Assembly: GCF_003337425.1 (NCBI RefSeq)
Contig: NZ_QPJU01000001.1
Coordinates: 462,978 to 526,977, forward strand
Source of the DNA: Extensimonas vulgaris
GTDB lineage: Bacteria; Pseudomonadota; Gammaproteobacteria; Burkholderiales; Burkholderiaceae_C
Length of the DNA: 64,000 nucleotides
Reading direction: 5' to 3'
The notes under the pieces are model-generated. The model made no database searches. It saw only the letters and a program-made list of their open reading frames with translations, and had not been told where the DNA came from. Below, piece after piece: positions 31,459-40,020 of this stretch; position 1 is the first letter of the stretch; each line of letters opens with the position of its first letter. Position numbers and translations under genes: made by a program.

Positions 31459-33409
31459 CGCTGGCCTCCTCGTTGACGGTGAGGGGGTACACCTTGACCA
31501 CGCGGCCATCGATGCGCACGGCCTGCGCATGCCTGCCGTCCGCCCCCGGCGCGGGCAGCATCTTCAAGGCGACCAGCGTTTCGAGTGCGGGTTTGAAGTC
31601 CAACCCCCGCAGCGCCTCGCGCAGCCCGTCGGCAGTGAACAGCCATTCCCGCCGACCGTCGCGCATACGCCACCAACCCGCACGATCCCGCACCAGTCGC
31701 GCGATGTCTTCGTCGGTATGGATGGCGCTGAAACGCGCGTCGCCGTGCCGGTCGATGAACGCAGTCACGGCCTCGACCACTTGGGCGGTTTCCGTGCGCC
31801 CGGCGCTGCGCGTGCTGCGCCACAGCCGGTACGCTTCGGCGGCGGCATCGATGGCGGCTCCCTCGGGCCAGTCGGTCAGCCCGTACTGTGTCGCCAACTC
31901 CCCGGCCAAGGCGATCAGCGCGAAGCGGCCCGCAGCGCGCATGCGCTGCCCATCGTCCGCTGGCGCATCGAACACGGGCAGGGTCTTGATGTCCGCCAGC
32001 GCTGCCGTCAGGTCGGTGTCGTCCTGCGTCAGTCGCTCCAGAAACGCGCGGCCCGCATGCCCGTAGTGCTGCGCGGCGGCGCGCTTGATGGCGTCCGACA
32101 GCGCGCGCCCGTCGGGGTGTTCGTGCAGGGTGTCCCACGCGCCATGCTGACGATCGACGAACACGTCCAGCAGCCGCGCCCCCTGCCCGGCCTTGACGCG
32201 CTTGCCCCCTTCGGCCATCGACGCGGCAATGGTGCGCTCACCCGTGCTCAGCACCATGCAGCGCCAGCGCGCCAGCGCGCGCGCCCCTCCGCTGCGGGTA
32301 GCCCTTTGCTTGCCCACTCCGTTGCCGAGCATGTAGGCCACCTGCCCGACCTCCTGCGGGTTGGCCTCGCTGATTTCGTCCAGACACAGCAATGCGTCGG
32401 AAAACAGCATCGCGGCCCCCTCCAACCCGTTGGCGGTCGCCTTCCATGTCCGCTTGAACAGCTCCGGCCCCCAAATGGAGCGGGCGGCCTCCAGCATCGT
32501 GGACTTGCCGGTCGAAGACGGCCCGACCAGGTGCACGCCCCCGCCCTCGGCATGGCAGCGCGCCAGCAGCGGCCCCGCGAAGCCCACCGACAGCGCCAGC
32601 GTCAACAGCGGGTTGCCCACGGCCAGCAGCGCCACGCCCTCGATCCAGCCGCGCAGCGTCCCGCCGGTTGCGTACTCGGCAGCGGATGCGTCGGCTTGGA
32701 AGATCACTTCCCCAGCCTTCGGGCCGATGGCGCAGTCGGGCAGGACGAACGTGTCGCCGACCCACCCGGTCGAACGCGTGCATGTCACCCGGCGGCGCGG
32801 GGTGCGCCATTGCAGGTACTGCGCCAGCCGCGCCCGATAGGTCGGGTCGATTTCCAAGCCTTGCCGCAGCAGTTCCCCGCGCAGCTCTTCGCCGGAACCG
32901 CGCAGCAGCTCCATCGGCATGGCCCACGTGCGCCACGTGCCAAGGGACGATTGAAAGCGCAGCACGCGGCCCACGTTGTCGCCGTGCACGTCGGCGGTCA
33001 GGGCTTCGACGTGGAGCGGCCCGCATACCCACAGGTCGCGCGGTTCCAGTCGCTTGTTGTCCCCGCGTCCGACCTCTTCGACAAAGAAGGACCAAACGCC
33101 CGGACGCAGGCGGCGGCCCTCCAACTCGACCCAGCGGTCGAACACGCGCCACGTGGGGCGGTCTTCGATGGCGGGGTATGCGTCCGGCATGGCGTCCGGC
33201 TCGGGTGTAACCCTTGTAACCCGTGCAACCTCCGCCGGGGTTACAGCATCGAATGGTTCTAAGTCTTTGTTTTGATTATGGTTTTTTGGCGGTGTAACCC
33301 CTGTAACCCGTGTAACCCCATTTTTTGATGATGCCGGGGTTGCATGTTCAACGATCGCCAGCCCATCGGCTCCGGGCAGCTCAACAGCATGCAGACTGCG
33401 TTCATCCAT
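31445..33409 (-). CDS. DUF927-domain ATPase (replicative helicase-like)
   Basis: 654 residues. The N-terminal 75 residues are low-complexity with VTRVTGVTP-type repeats encoded by iteron cluster 2. The DUF927 core follows, with TCTRSTGWVGDTFVLPDCAIG, Walker A GPSSTGKSTML near residue 307, a Walker B-like ALLCLDEISEANPQEV and GKQRATRSGGAR. The C-terminus (DRHGDARFSAIHT... WWRMRDGRREWLF) is a winged-helix-like module. In P4-like elements such proteins act in replication, probably as helicases. It overlaps the Toprim gene by 8 bp. Confidence 0.82.
   Translation of the reverse strand: MDERSLHAVELPGADGLAIVEHATPASSKNGVTRVTGVTPPKNHNQNKDLEPFDAVTPAEVARVTRVTPEPDAMPDAYPAIEDRPTWRVFDRWVELEGRRLRPGVWSFFVEEVGRGDNKRLEPRDLWVCGPLHVEALTADVHGDNVGRVLRFQSSLGTWRTWAMPMELLRGSGEELRGELLRQGLEIDPTYRARLAQYLQWRTPRRRVTCTRSTGWVGDTFVLPDCAIGPKAGEVIFQADASAAEYATGGTLRGWIEGVALLAVGNPLLTLALSVGFAGPLLARCHAEGGGVHLVGPSSTGKSTMLEAARSIWGPELFKRTWKATANGLEGAAMLFSDALLCLDEISEANPQEVGQVAYMLGNGVGKQRATRSGGARALARWRCMVLSTGERTIAASMAEGGKRVKAGQGARLLDVFVDRQHGAWDTLHEHPDGRALSDAIKRAAAQHYGHAGRAFLERLTQDDTDLTAALADIKTLPVFDAPADDGQRMRAAGRFALIALAGELATQYGLTDWPEGAAIDAAAEAYRLWRSTRSAGRTETAQVVEAVTAFIDRHGDARFSAIHTDEDIARLVRDRAGWWRMRDGRREWLFTADGLREALRGLDFKPALETLVALKMLPAPGADGRHAQAVRIDGRVVKVYPLTVNEEASDGAV
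33206..33318. repeat. Iteron cluster 2 (TGTAACCC in both orientations)
   Basis: Six exact TGTAACCC/GGGTTACA octamers at 33206, 33215, 33238 (inverted), 33293, 33302 and 33311. Neighbours within groups are exactly 9 bp apart. They encode the VTRVT/VTGVTP repeats at the start of the DUF927 protein. About 1.9 kb from cluster 1. Confidence 0.6.
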
Positions 33410-34328
33410 GGCGCACCCCCTCCCGCTGCTGCCACAACATCAGGTCATTGAAGTCGGACAGCGCCAGCGGCGCACCGTGCGGCCAACGCGGACGCAGCAC
33501 CTCGCCGCCGACAGCGACGGCGGCCTCGCGCGCGGCGGTCAACCCCGGATTGCCCTGCGTCAGCCGGTCATCGTCGGCAGCGATCACGATGCGCACGTCG
33601 GGCCGGGGGCGGCGGATCGCTTGGGCCACCGGCAGCAGGTTGCCGCAGTCCACGGCGGCTACATGGGCGGCACCCGGGACCAGCGCCAACAGGTGCACGC
33701 TCATGGTCGTTGCGAAGCCTTCGGCGATCAGCACGGCGGCGGCTTCGTGCGGGTCACCCGCCACAGGGATGAAGCGCCCGCGCTTGGCCCCTCCCGATAA
33801 CAGCCGCTTGGAACCGTCAGGCGCGATGCGTTGCAGACTCCACAGCCTGCCGTCAACGTCGTACAGCGGCAGGATCAGCTCGTCCCCGGTTTGCTGCGCG
33901 ATACCGGGCGGGATGCCCTTGGCGGCCAAGTAGCGGTGCCCCGGATCGGCGGGCCGGGCGTTCTTCCACCACGCGGCGGCTTGCCCAGCGGCTCGCTCAT
34001 GGGCGGCCTGCTGTTCGGCGTCGCGCTGGCGGCGGGCCTCCAGCATGGCGGCGTTCAGGGCGCGGCGCTGCTCCCGCGTCAGCGGCTTGTCACCCCGGCT
34101 CGACCACGTGACGCGTGCACCCGTGCGCCAGTGCCCGGCGGCTCCATGGTCGGGGTGCAGGACACACCAACCGTTGCGGGCTCCCCGGCGGTCGCCCTCG
34201 ACGTGGAAGCGGCACACCCGGCCATCGGCAACGATGGCGGCGGGGTCACTGGGGACGATCCCGGCTCGCGTCAGAGCGTTGAGCAAGCCGGCCACGGGGT
34301 CGACATCGAAAGGTACGACCGCATTCAT
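33402..34328 (-). CDS. Toprim-domain protein (primase-like)
   Basis: 308 residues. An N-terminal part with DGRVCRFHVEGDRRGARNGWCV resembles the zinc-less head of element-encoded primases. The middle is helical. The Toprim domain is at about 200-285: VLIAEGFATTMSVHLL (catalytic glutamate), VDCGNLLPVAQAIR and IVIAADDDRLTQGNPG (D-x-D). It probably makes primers for element replication together with the DUF927 protein. The start MNAVVPFDVDP was chosen; the ATG overlaps the upstream gene stop by 4 bp. Confidence 0.85.
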   Translation of the reverse strand: MNAVVPFDVDPVAGLLNALTRAGIVPSDPAAIVADGRVCRFHVEGDRRGARNGWCVLHPDHGAAGHWRTGARVTWSSRGDKPLTREQRRALNAAMLEARRQRDAEQQAAHERAAGQAAAWWKNARPADPGHRYLAAKGIPPGIAQQTGDELILPLYDVDGRLWSLQRIAPDGSKRLLSGGAKRGRFIPVAGDPHEAAAVLIAEGFATTMSVHLLALVPGAAHVAAVDCGNLLPVAQAIRRPRPDVRIVIAADDDRLTQGNPGLTAAREAAVAVGGEVLRPRWPHGAPLALSDFNDLMLWQQREGVRHG

Positions 34329-34576
34329 GACCGCACCCCCAGCAGATCGATAATCGCCCACGCGAGCGGCAGTCCGCTCAGCATCCCTCCAACGAACGGC
34401 AGCAGGTCGGTTTTGAGGAGGATTGCGGCGCGCGCCGGGGCGTGCCACAATGCACGCGCGGACTGCCGTGTGACAGCGCCGTCCGTTTTTTCCCCCATGT
34501 CTCGCCCCGCCCGCCCCAGCGGGGTTTTTCTTTCGGCGCGCGGCAGGGCTCGCACCGTCGAAGGAATCTTCTTCAT
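34325..34576 (-). CDS. Small hypothetical protein of the element operon
   Basis: 83 residues: a basic, low-complexity N-terminus and one hydrophobic segment near the C-terminus (LLPFVGGMLSGLPLAWAII). It lies between alpA (13-bp gap) and the Toprim gene (4-bp overlap), which supports translation. A shorter form starting further in is possible. Function unknown. Confidence 0.45.
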   Translation of the reverse strand: MKKIPSTVRALPRAERKTPLGRAGRDMGEKTDGAVTRQSARALWHAPARAAILLKTDLLPFVGGMLSGLPLAWAIIDLLGVRS

Positions 34577-34589
34577 GGTGCAGCCCCCT

Positions 34590-34772
34590 TCACTTGGCAG
34601 CGGCGATTCGCTGCTCGATCCATTGCCGGATCGCGCTCTCTGGCCACGCGCTGGTGCGCTGGCCGATCTTGATGGGCTTGGGGAATTCGCCCTTCCCGAT
34701 CATTTCATACAACTTGCTTTTGGAAACGCCGACGGTGTTCAGCACCAGCGGCAGACGGAGAAGTTTTTCCAT
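34590..34772 (-). CDS. AlpA-family regulator/excisionase
   Basis: 60 residues with the MerR-like helix-turn-helix of the AlpA family: LLRLPLVLNTVGVSKSKLY, then GEFPKPIKIGQRTSAW and a final IRQWIEQRIAAAK. AlpA proteins activate or assist integrase-driven excision and regulate P4-like elements. It is the first gene of the replication operon. Confidence 0.9.
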   Translation of the reverse strand: MEKLLRLPLVLNTVGVSKSKLYEMIGKGEFPKPIKIGQRTSAWPESAIRQWIEQRIAAAK

Positions 34773-34960
34773 GTTGGTGGTTCTCTGTGAACGCGACAAA
34801 AGCGCATTTCCTCGCCGTGGTCGCGGGTCACATGTCCAGCCCGCCGAGTCTCGCTGACCCATTCCGGTGGGGCCGCTTACGCGGTATCCGTGCCGGTCAG
34901 TCCTGCCGCTTTACGTGGTGCAGGGTTTGCGCTCAGGCGCGCGGGCGACGGCCTATTAGG

Positions 34961-37900
34961 TCATGCTTGGGACGAAACCGTCCAGCGCCGTGCTGCGCGG
35001 CGCTTGGCGGTAGCGCACCGACCATCTGGTGTTACGCGGGTGTAAACTGTGAATCGGCTCGCTCCTTCTCCGTCGCGGGTGCGCGAAGCGGCGGATGTAG
35101 TAGGGGCGGCAGTGGCTCTCCCCGCGGCCGCCCTATCGGGATCGACCTCATACCCGGTCACGACCCAAGCATTCGCTCCGGGTTGTTTGGCCAGCCCGCG
35201 GTCGATGTTGGCCGTCACACTCTTCATGGCCGACCGGCTTAGGGCAATTTGACTCCCCGGCCGCATCGCGCGCTCACCACGCTCCACCCAGCCACGCGCG
35301 GGCAGGATGAAGTTGTTGATGATCTCGGCGTCCGTCAGGGCCAGATCCTTGAAGTACGGCACGTTCTGGCGCAGCCAGGTGCGGATGGCCGCAATCGCCC
35401 GGCGCACGAAGCCCAGTTCCGGACGGGTCTGCGCCAATTCGGCCAGCACCTCCTCGGCCACCTGGCGGCGCTCCTTCTGGCTCCCCAGATCCTTGCCGTA
35501 CTCCTTGGCCTTCGCGCGCAGCAGGTCTGGCCGCGCGGCCGCCAGGTCGTCCAGCACCTTCACCAGGCCGGGGCCGAACACGGCGCGCAGCCCGTAGTGG
35601 CCAAGCGCCTCGTGGAACAGCGCTTCGGCCGCGTCGCTGATGCTGCGCAGGCCATCGGCCACCAGGTACACGGTGCCGCGGTCGTAGAAGGCGCGCGGCA
35701 CCCCCGTCGCGCCGGCGGCGCGCTGGCGGGCGTCCTCCTGGCGCGCGGCCTCCGGCACGCGCATGTCCTGCATGTTTGGCACCACCACCACGGTCGGCGC
35801 CTGGGCCCAGCGTGACGTGATGGTGTCGGCCACCTGGCGCACGGCGGATTCCGTCATGCCTCCGGCGCGGCCGCGGCTCAGTCCGGCTTGCGGCCGGTCC
35901 GATTCGGTCATATACTTCGCTGGCGTGAAGCCGACAGATCGCTGAACCACCCCTGGCAATTGGAGCCCGGCAGTCGTAGCGAGAAGTCGGCTTCTGCTTT
36001 TGTCGGCGTACTTCAGCTTCCCAGCGCGAATCCACTGCGGAAACTTCCACTGCGCATCGTTACGCGGATACATGCTGGGCAGGTAAACCACCTCCAGGCG
36101 CCCGGACGATCCATTGGGCTCGACAGCCACAACCACCGGGCTGCCATTCACCACAGCTTCAGTCACCAGCAACAGCCGACCCGGCCGCGTGTCCGACTCA
36201 AAGACCAAGGCCGGGTTTTCCAGCAAGCCAGCCAAATCCCGCAACTGCGCCTTGGGCACGCCATGCTCAAGGTGCATCTTGGCAATCAGATTGCGGTTCG
36301 TGTAAACCGGCTTGTCGTCCACCCCCAGCATGCGCAGCACTTCAGGGGTGCGAATCCCTACGTCGATCTGCTGGCGCAAAGCCTGCTTGTCATCGCGCAA
36401 CCCAGCGTCAATCGCGCGGTCCACCTCGGCATAAAACTCGGGTGAACGGCTGAACAGCGTCACACCCTGCTCCGTCTCCCGCGCCTTGATCCAGCCCTCC
36501 AGGCGCTCGCCGGCCTCGGGCTTTGGCGCATCCTCTGCCGCTGACTGCTGCTCGGCAGGCTGCTGGGCCGATGGCTGCTCCTGCGCCGGCTGGCGGAACA
36601 GGTCGCCCGTCGTGTCCTGGCGGCCGTCCTGCGTTTCGAGCGAGAACATCCCGGCACCGGCTTCACTCTCACGGCGGATCTGCTCGCGCGCATCGCGCTG
36701 CTCGGCCGTCTCGGCGCGCTCCTGCTGGGCCAGCACGTCCTCACGGGTGGGGTTGGTCAGCAGTGGTTCGGCAGGCTCGCCGCGCATCCTTGCCTGCACG
36801 CGGCGCTCCATCTCGTCAAACTGCTCGTCGGTGGCGTCCCACTCGCCATCCGGCGTCTGACCGATGCCCATTTCCTCGGCCACGGCAGCCTGCGCCTCGG
36901 TGTAGCTCTCGCGGCCCTCGGCCTTGCGCTTCAGCTCAGCCTGCGCGGCCGGCGAAAGCTGGCGCAGCTCAAACCCGCCATCGACCGCCACCACCTCATG
37001 CGTGCCGGTCAGGTCGTAACGCTCCTGGTACTGCTGCGCGCTGGTCTTGCTCTTGAAGGGCTTGCCGTTTTCCTGGCGCACCACGCGGTCGGATTGCAGC
37101 CGGCGCACCTCGGCGGCGCGCTCTTCGCTCTTCACCCAGGCGTTGTAGTCCTTGGGCAGGTTCTCGACCGGCTTTCCGCCCTGCTGCACGAACTTGACGT
37201 AGGCGGCGGCCTTGTCATCCATGGCCAAGTCGCCAAACGCGCTGGCGCCATTGACGCCCGCGGCCTTGTAGAGCTTGGCGGCCTCGCCACGCTCCAGCAG
37301 GTTGTTCAGGATCTGTGTCGGGAAGGTGCGGAAATCGCGCTCAAGCTGCTGCGCTTGGTCGGCAGGCAGCGCGTCCGGCTCTGCCTTCGGCTTCGCCGCC
37401 TTCTTCGGCTTCTTCGCCTTTACGGCTTGGCCGTCTGCCGCTCCCGCACGTCCTTCGGCTGCGGTTGCTCGCCCGTCAGCACCTTCTTGCTGTCCTGCTC
37501 CGGCACGCGCGGCTGCGGCGCCATCGCCTTCTTCAGCTCGCGGATCGCCTTGGCCAACTTGCTGTTGGGCTTCAGGCGCGGCATCTTGTCCGGGTTCGCT
37601 TCCGCGATCCGCAGTAGCTCCAGGCCCGCTTTCTCCTGCGCGCTGTCGCCCGACTGCCGTCCGTGCTTCACCAGCACCGACCCCAGGATCGCCGCTGCCA
37701 GCGGGTTGTCCGCGGCCTTCTTCGGGTTGAGCTTCTGCATCGCTTTGTCCTTCCGTGATCGGGTTGATTGTCGCCAGAATCTCACCGGCCGTCACCACGT
37801 CGCCAAACATGCCGGGGTCGGCGCTCGTGGCCATGGCGGCGGTCACGTAGTCGCTCAGGCTCTTGGTCAGCTTGTCCTTGCCCACGGCCCGCGTCATGTA

Positions 37901-39484
37901 CTGGCCGGAATAGAACATGCGCAGCACGCCCACGGTCGTGGCGTCCGGTGTCTCGCCCGTCATCAGGTCGGGCTGGTTCACCAGGTCGTAGAGCATCGTG
38001 CCGTCGCGGCGCGCCTTGCGGATCAGGCCGATCGCCTGGATCAGGTTCTGCGTGATGTCCGTCTGCGGGTTGATGGCGCCCAGCTTCGCGCTGTCGCGCA
38101 TGTTGGCCCACTGGCCGGCGACGGCCTTCAGCGCCTCGCCAATGGCCTTGATGTCCGTGTCCGTGGAGTCGAACATCTCTTCAACGATGTCCGAATCCCC
38201 GTAGGCGGCCTGCATCAGCGCGGCCTGGATGCGCTTGCGGCCGTCCTGGGAAAGTTGCCCGTCACCGGTCATCATCCCGGCCACGTCCTGGCCAGCGGCT
38301 TGCAGCTTGCCAATGAACGCGCGCACGAAATCGCGGTTGGCCGCGCTGGTGATCTCCCCCGGCTCATACACCGACAGCACGCTCGAATCCATCAGCGGTG
38401 CATCCTGGCGCGCCAGCTCGGCCGGACTCATGCCCAGGCCCTGGCCCTGGCTCTTGGCGGCCATGTTGGCGGTGTTGGCCGCATCGGAGTACACGCGCAC
38501 CAGCATCGGGTTCGGCGTGCGCGCGATCACGTCAGCCGGGATGCCGTGCATCGCCCCGTCGGCTTGCATGCCGGCCACGTACTCGCCGGCCGTGCCCATC
38601 TCATGCGCGGCACGAACACCTGCGGTGCGGCCGTTGTTCAGCGCCTTGATCGTGCCGGGTGTCGTGCTGCTGAACTCCGGGTTCTGGCGGCCATCGGCAA
38701 AGTTCGACGGGTTGACCTTCGTGGCATCCACCACGGCGTAACGGAACGGAACGCGCTGGCCGTCGCTCATCACGGCCACGTCCTGGCGGCCGAAGTTCTC
38801 CGCGGGGATGCGGCTCACGTCGTCGCCCACGGCAAACACCATCGGCGCCCCGCTGTCCGGCGTGCGGCTCGGCCCCAGGCGCATGTAATCTGGGTTGCGG
38901 GCGATGTCGCTCATCTGCACCACGGACGCAGCGCGCGAGCGGTCACGGTTTTGCAGGTCCACGCTCGGCTGCGGTTGCAGCGGCGGCAGGATGGGCTCTG
39001 CCTGCTTGGCCTGCGGCGCCTGGAAGCGCCGCAGCAGGTTCTCGATCGCCTCGCCGGGCAGGAAGCTCAGGCGGTCGAACTGCTCGGGCTCCTTCTGGCG
39101 CAGTCGGGCCACGAAGCGTTTGACGGAGTTGTACTGGCCGGCAAAGCCGTGCTGGTCGACCAGGTCCTGGAAGATGGCCATGGCGTTGCGCTTGAGACGC
39201 AACTGCGCCTGGATGAACTCACGGTGGGGTTCGCACAGGGAGGAGGCCAGTGGCGCAGGGGCAACAGCAGGAGCCGGTGGCCGGGGTGGGGCAGTTTGAC
39301 TGGCCACCGCCTCAGAGCCGGTGGCCACCCCGGGGCAGTTTGCCCGTTCGGCCGCAAAGCGTTGCCGGTAGGCGCGGATGGTGTGACGGGAGATACCTGT
39401 GACCCGCTCGATCTCTCGCTGGCTGGCGTTGGCCTCCAGCAGCGTCCATATGGTGGTTTGCAAGTGTGGCTTCAAGACGTTCAC
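34961..39484 (-). CDS. Giant polyvalent protein with IS21-transposase-derived N-terminus
   Basis: About 1,507 residues from a GTG start at 39484. Residues 1-145 match the start of an IS21-family transposase (helix-turn-helix LEANASQREIERVTGISRHT, then FVARLRQKEPEQFDRLSFLP). After FLPGE the sequence changes to a phage-type protein. Residues about 215-375 look like the DdrB-type ParB superfamily domain (VVDATKVNPSNFADGRQNPE). Next come a helical region, an A/E/G/Q-rich linker (576-713), more coiled regions, a MuF_C-like domain (1040-1190: ENPALVFESDTRPGRLLLVT) and a zincin-like domain with HEALGHYG at 1291-1298. Polyvalent proteins enter the host with phage or plasmid DNA. The original N-terminus is lost, so function is doubtful. 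Confidence 0.65.
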   Translation of the reverse strand: MNVLKPHLQTTIWTLLEANASQREIERVTGISRHTIRAYRQRFAAERANCPGVATGSEAVASQTAPPRPPAPAVAPAPLASSLCEPHREFIQAQLRLKRNAMAIFQDLVDQHGFAGQYNSVKRFVARLRQKEPEQFDRLSFLPGEAIENLLRRFQAPQAKQAEPILPPLQPQPSVDLQNRDRSRAASVVQMSDIARNPDYMRLGPSRTPDSGAPMVFAVGDDVSRIPAENFGRQDVAVMSDGQRVPFRYAVVDATKVNPSNFADGRQNPEFSSTTPGTIKALNNGRTAGVRAAHEMGTAGEYVAGMQADGAMHGIPADVIARTPNPMLVRVYSDAANTANMAAKSQGQGLGMSPAELARQDAPLMDSSVLSVYEPGEITSAANRDFVRAFIGKLQAAGQDVAGMMTGDGQLSQDGRKRIQAALMQAAYGDSDIVEEMFDSTDTDIKAIGEALKAVAGQWANMRDSAKLGAINPQTDITQNLIQAIGLIRKARRDGTMLYDLVNQPDLMTGETPDATTVGVLRMFYSGQYMTRAVGKDKLTKSLSDYVTAAMATSADPGMFGDVVTAGEILATINPITEGQSDAEAQPEEGRGQPAGSGDPGVGAGEARTAVGRQRAGESGPGATADRGSEPGQDAAPEAQQQVGQGDPRAEEGDGAAAARAGAGQQEGADGRATAAEGRAGAADGQAVKAKKPKKAAKPKAEPDALPADQAQQLERDFRTFPTQILNNLLERGEAAKLYKAAGVNGASAFGDLAMDDKAAAYVKFVQQGGKPVENLPKDYNAWVKSEERAAEVRRLQSDRVVRQENGKPFKSKTSAQQYQERYDLTGTHEVVAVDGGFELRQLSPAAQAELKRKAEGRESYTEAQAAVAEEMGIGQTPDGEWDATDEQFDEMERRVQARMRGEPAEPLLTNPTREDVLAQQERAETAEQRDAREQIRRESEAGAGMFSLETQDGRQDTTGDLFRQPAQEQPSAQQPAEQQSAAEDAPKPEAGERLEGWIKARETEQGVTLFSRSPEFYAEVDRAIDAGLRDDKQALRQQIDVGIRTPEVLRMLGVDDKPVYTNRNLIAKMHLEHGVPKAQLRDLAGLLENPALVFESDTRPGRLLLVTEAVVNGSPVVVAVEPNGSSGRLEVVYLPSMYPRNDAQWKFPQWIRAGKLKYADKSRSRLLATTAGLQLPGVVQRSVGFTPAKYMTESDRPQAGLSRGRAGGMTESAVRQVADTITSRWAQAPTVVVVPNMQDMRVPEAARQEDARQRAAGATGVPRAFYDRGTVYLVADGLRSISDAAEALFHEALGHYGLRAVFGPGLVKVLDDLAAARPDLLRAKAKEYGKDLGSQKERRQVAEEVLAELAQTRPELGFVRRAIAAIRTWLRQNVPYFKDLALTDAEIINNFILPARGWVERGERAMRPGSQIALSRSAMKSVTANIDRGLAKQPGANAWVVTGYEVDPDRAAAGRATAAPTTSAASRTRDGEGASRFTVYTRVTPDGRCATAKRRAARRWTVSSQA
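37420..37740 (-). CDS. Nested out-of-frame gene within the polyvalent ORF
   Basis: 106 residues: MQKLNPKKAADNPLAAAILG, a helical middle (EKAGLELLRIAEANPDKMP) and a K/P/Q-rich tail. It has a strong Shine-Dalgarno (GGAAGGA, 7-base spacer) and a TAA stop. Nearly every codon ends in G or C, as in the surrounding genes. The overlapping polyvalent frame shows poor third-position bias over just this stretch and encodes only low-complexity linker. It is probably the truly constrained frame here. Function unknown. Confidence 0.55.
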   Translation of the reverse strand: MQKLNPKKAADNPLAAAILGSVLVKHGRQSGDSAQEKAGLELLRIAEANPDKMPRLKPNSKLAKAIRELKKAMAPQPRVPEQDSKKVLTGEQPQPKDVRERQTAKP

Positions 39485-39647
39485 TCCGGTGGTCCCCTCG
39501 TTGGTGAGGGGGTGAAAGTAACGTCCTGCCTGTCGGCCAGCGGGCGACCAACATGCCAAGCTCAATGCATCAGGTCACCACTGGTCAGGTGGAGCAATTT
39601 GGGTGGCCATAAGTGGAGCACTTTGGGTGGCCGCCGGGGGTCGAGCA
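39051..39647 (-). mobile_element. Left-end remnant of an IS21-family insertion sequence
   Basis: It contains the IS left terminus with the family's multiple inner repeats, seen as two copies of GTGGAGCAnTTTGGGTGGCC at 39590-39632, and the first 145 codons of istA. Everything after the codons for FLPGE, including the DDE catalytic region, istB and the right end, is absent. The outer end is probably near 39647, beside TGCTCGACC on the minus strand. Confidence 0.75.
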
Positions 39648-39675
39648 TGAACATCATGCCGCACTCAACGGTAGC

Positions 39676-40019
39676 CTACCCCTCCACCACCAGTTCCAAC
39701 TCGCCCACCCGGCTGCCCTGGTTCACCTCGAAGATCATGGTCATGAGTTGCAGCAAGGTCTTCTTGTACTCGCTGTCATCGTTGTCTGCCAGATCCTTGC
39801 CCTTCATTTTGGAATCAACGAAGCGGCCGGCGTAGGAGAGGCGTATGGCCTGGATGCGCGCCCTGAATGCGTCGTCGCCTCTGATCATCCTCCTCCCGAC
39901 TCAGCGGAATGAAGTTCGATGTTCCCTCGCGGCCTTCGATAATGCGATTCAGTAGCTCCCCCGCGCGCAACGACACCACCTGTGCGCTCTTGGGACAGCA
40001 ATGCCGCCCCCAATCGGCT
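39676..40019 (-). pseudogene. Broken gene of unknown family
   Basis: The last 70 residues (FRARIQAIRLSYAGRFVDSK, then DDSEYKKTLLQLMTMIFEVN and a TAG stop) read like a real C-terminus. Directly upstream, in another frame, lies equally protein-like sequence (AQVVSLRAGELLNRIIEGRE, then GTSNFIPLSREED). A frameshift near 39890 would join them as SREED-DAFRARI. No start is seen and the 5' part runs into the integrase end. I do not recognise the family. Confidence 0.4.
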
Positions 40020-40020
40020 A

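Noticed and set aside
31529-33262. A long plus-strand frame opposite the DUF927 gene
   Set aside because: Shadow of the DUF927 protein, which has intact Walker motifs and normal codon bias.
30980-33350. A CRISPR array made of the GGGTTACA repeats
   Set aside because: The repeats are 8 bp, in both orientations, without regular spacers, and lie in coding sequence; iterons fit better.
36998-39835. A 945-codon plus-strand open frame opposite the polyvalent gene
   Set aside because: Low-complexity shadow typical of high-GC DNA; no start signal or recognisable domain.
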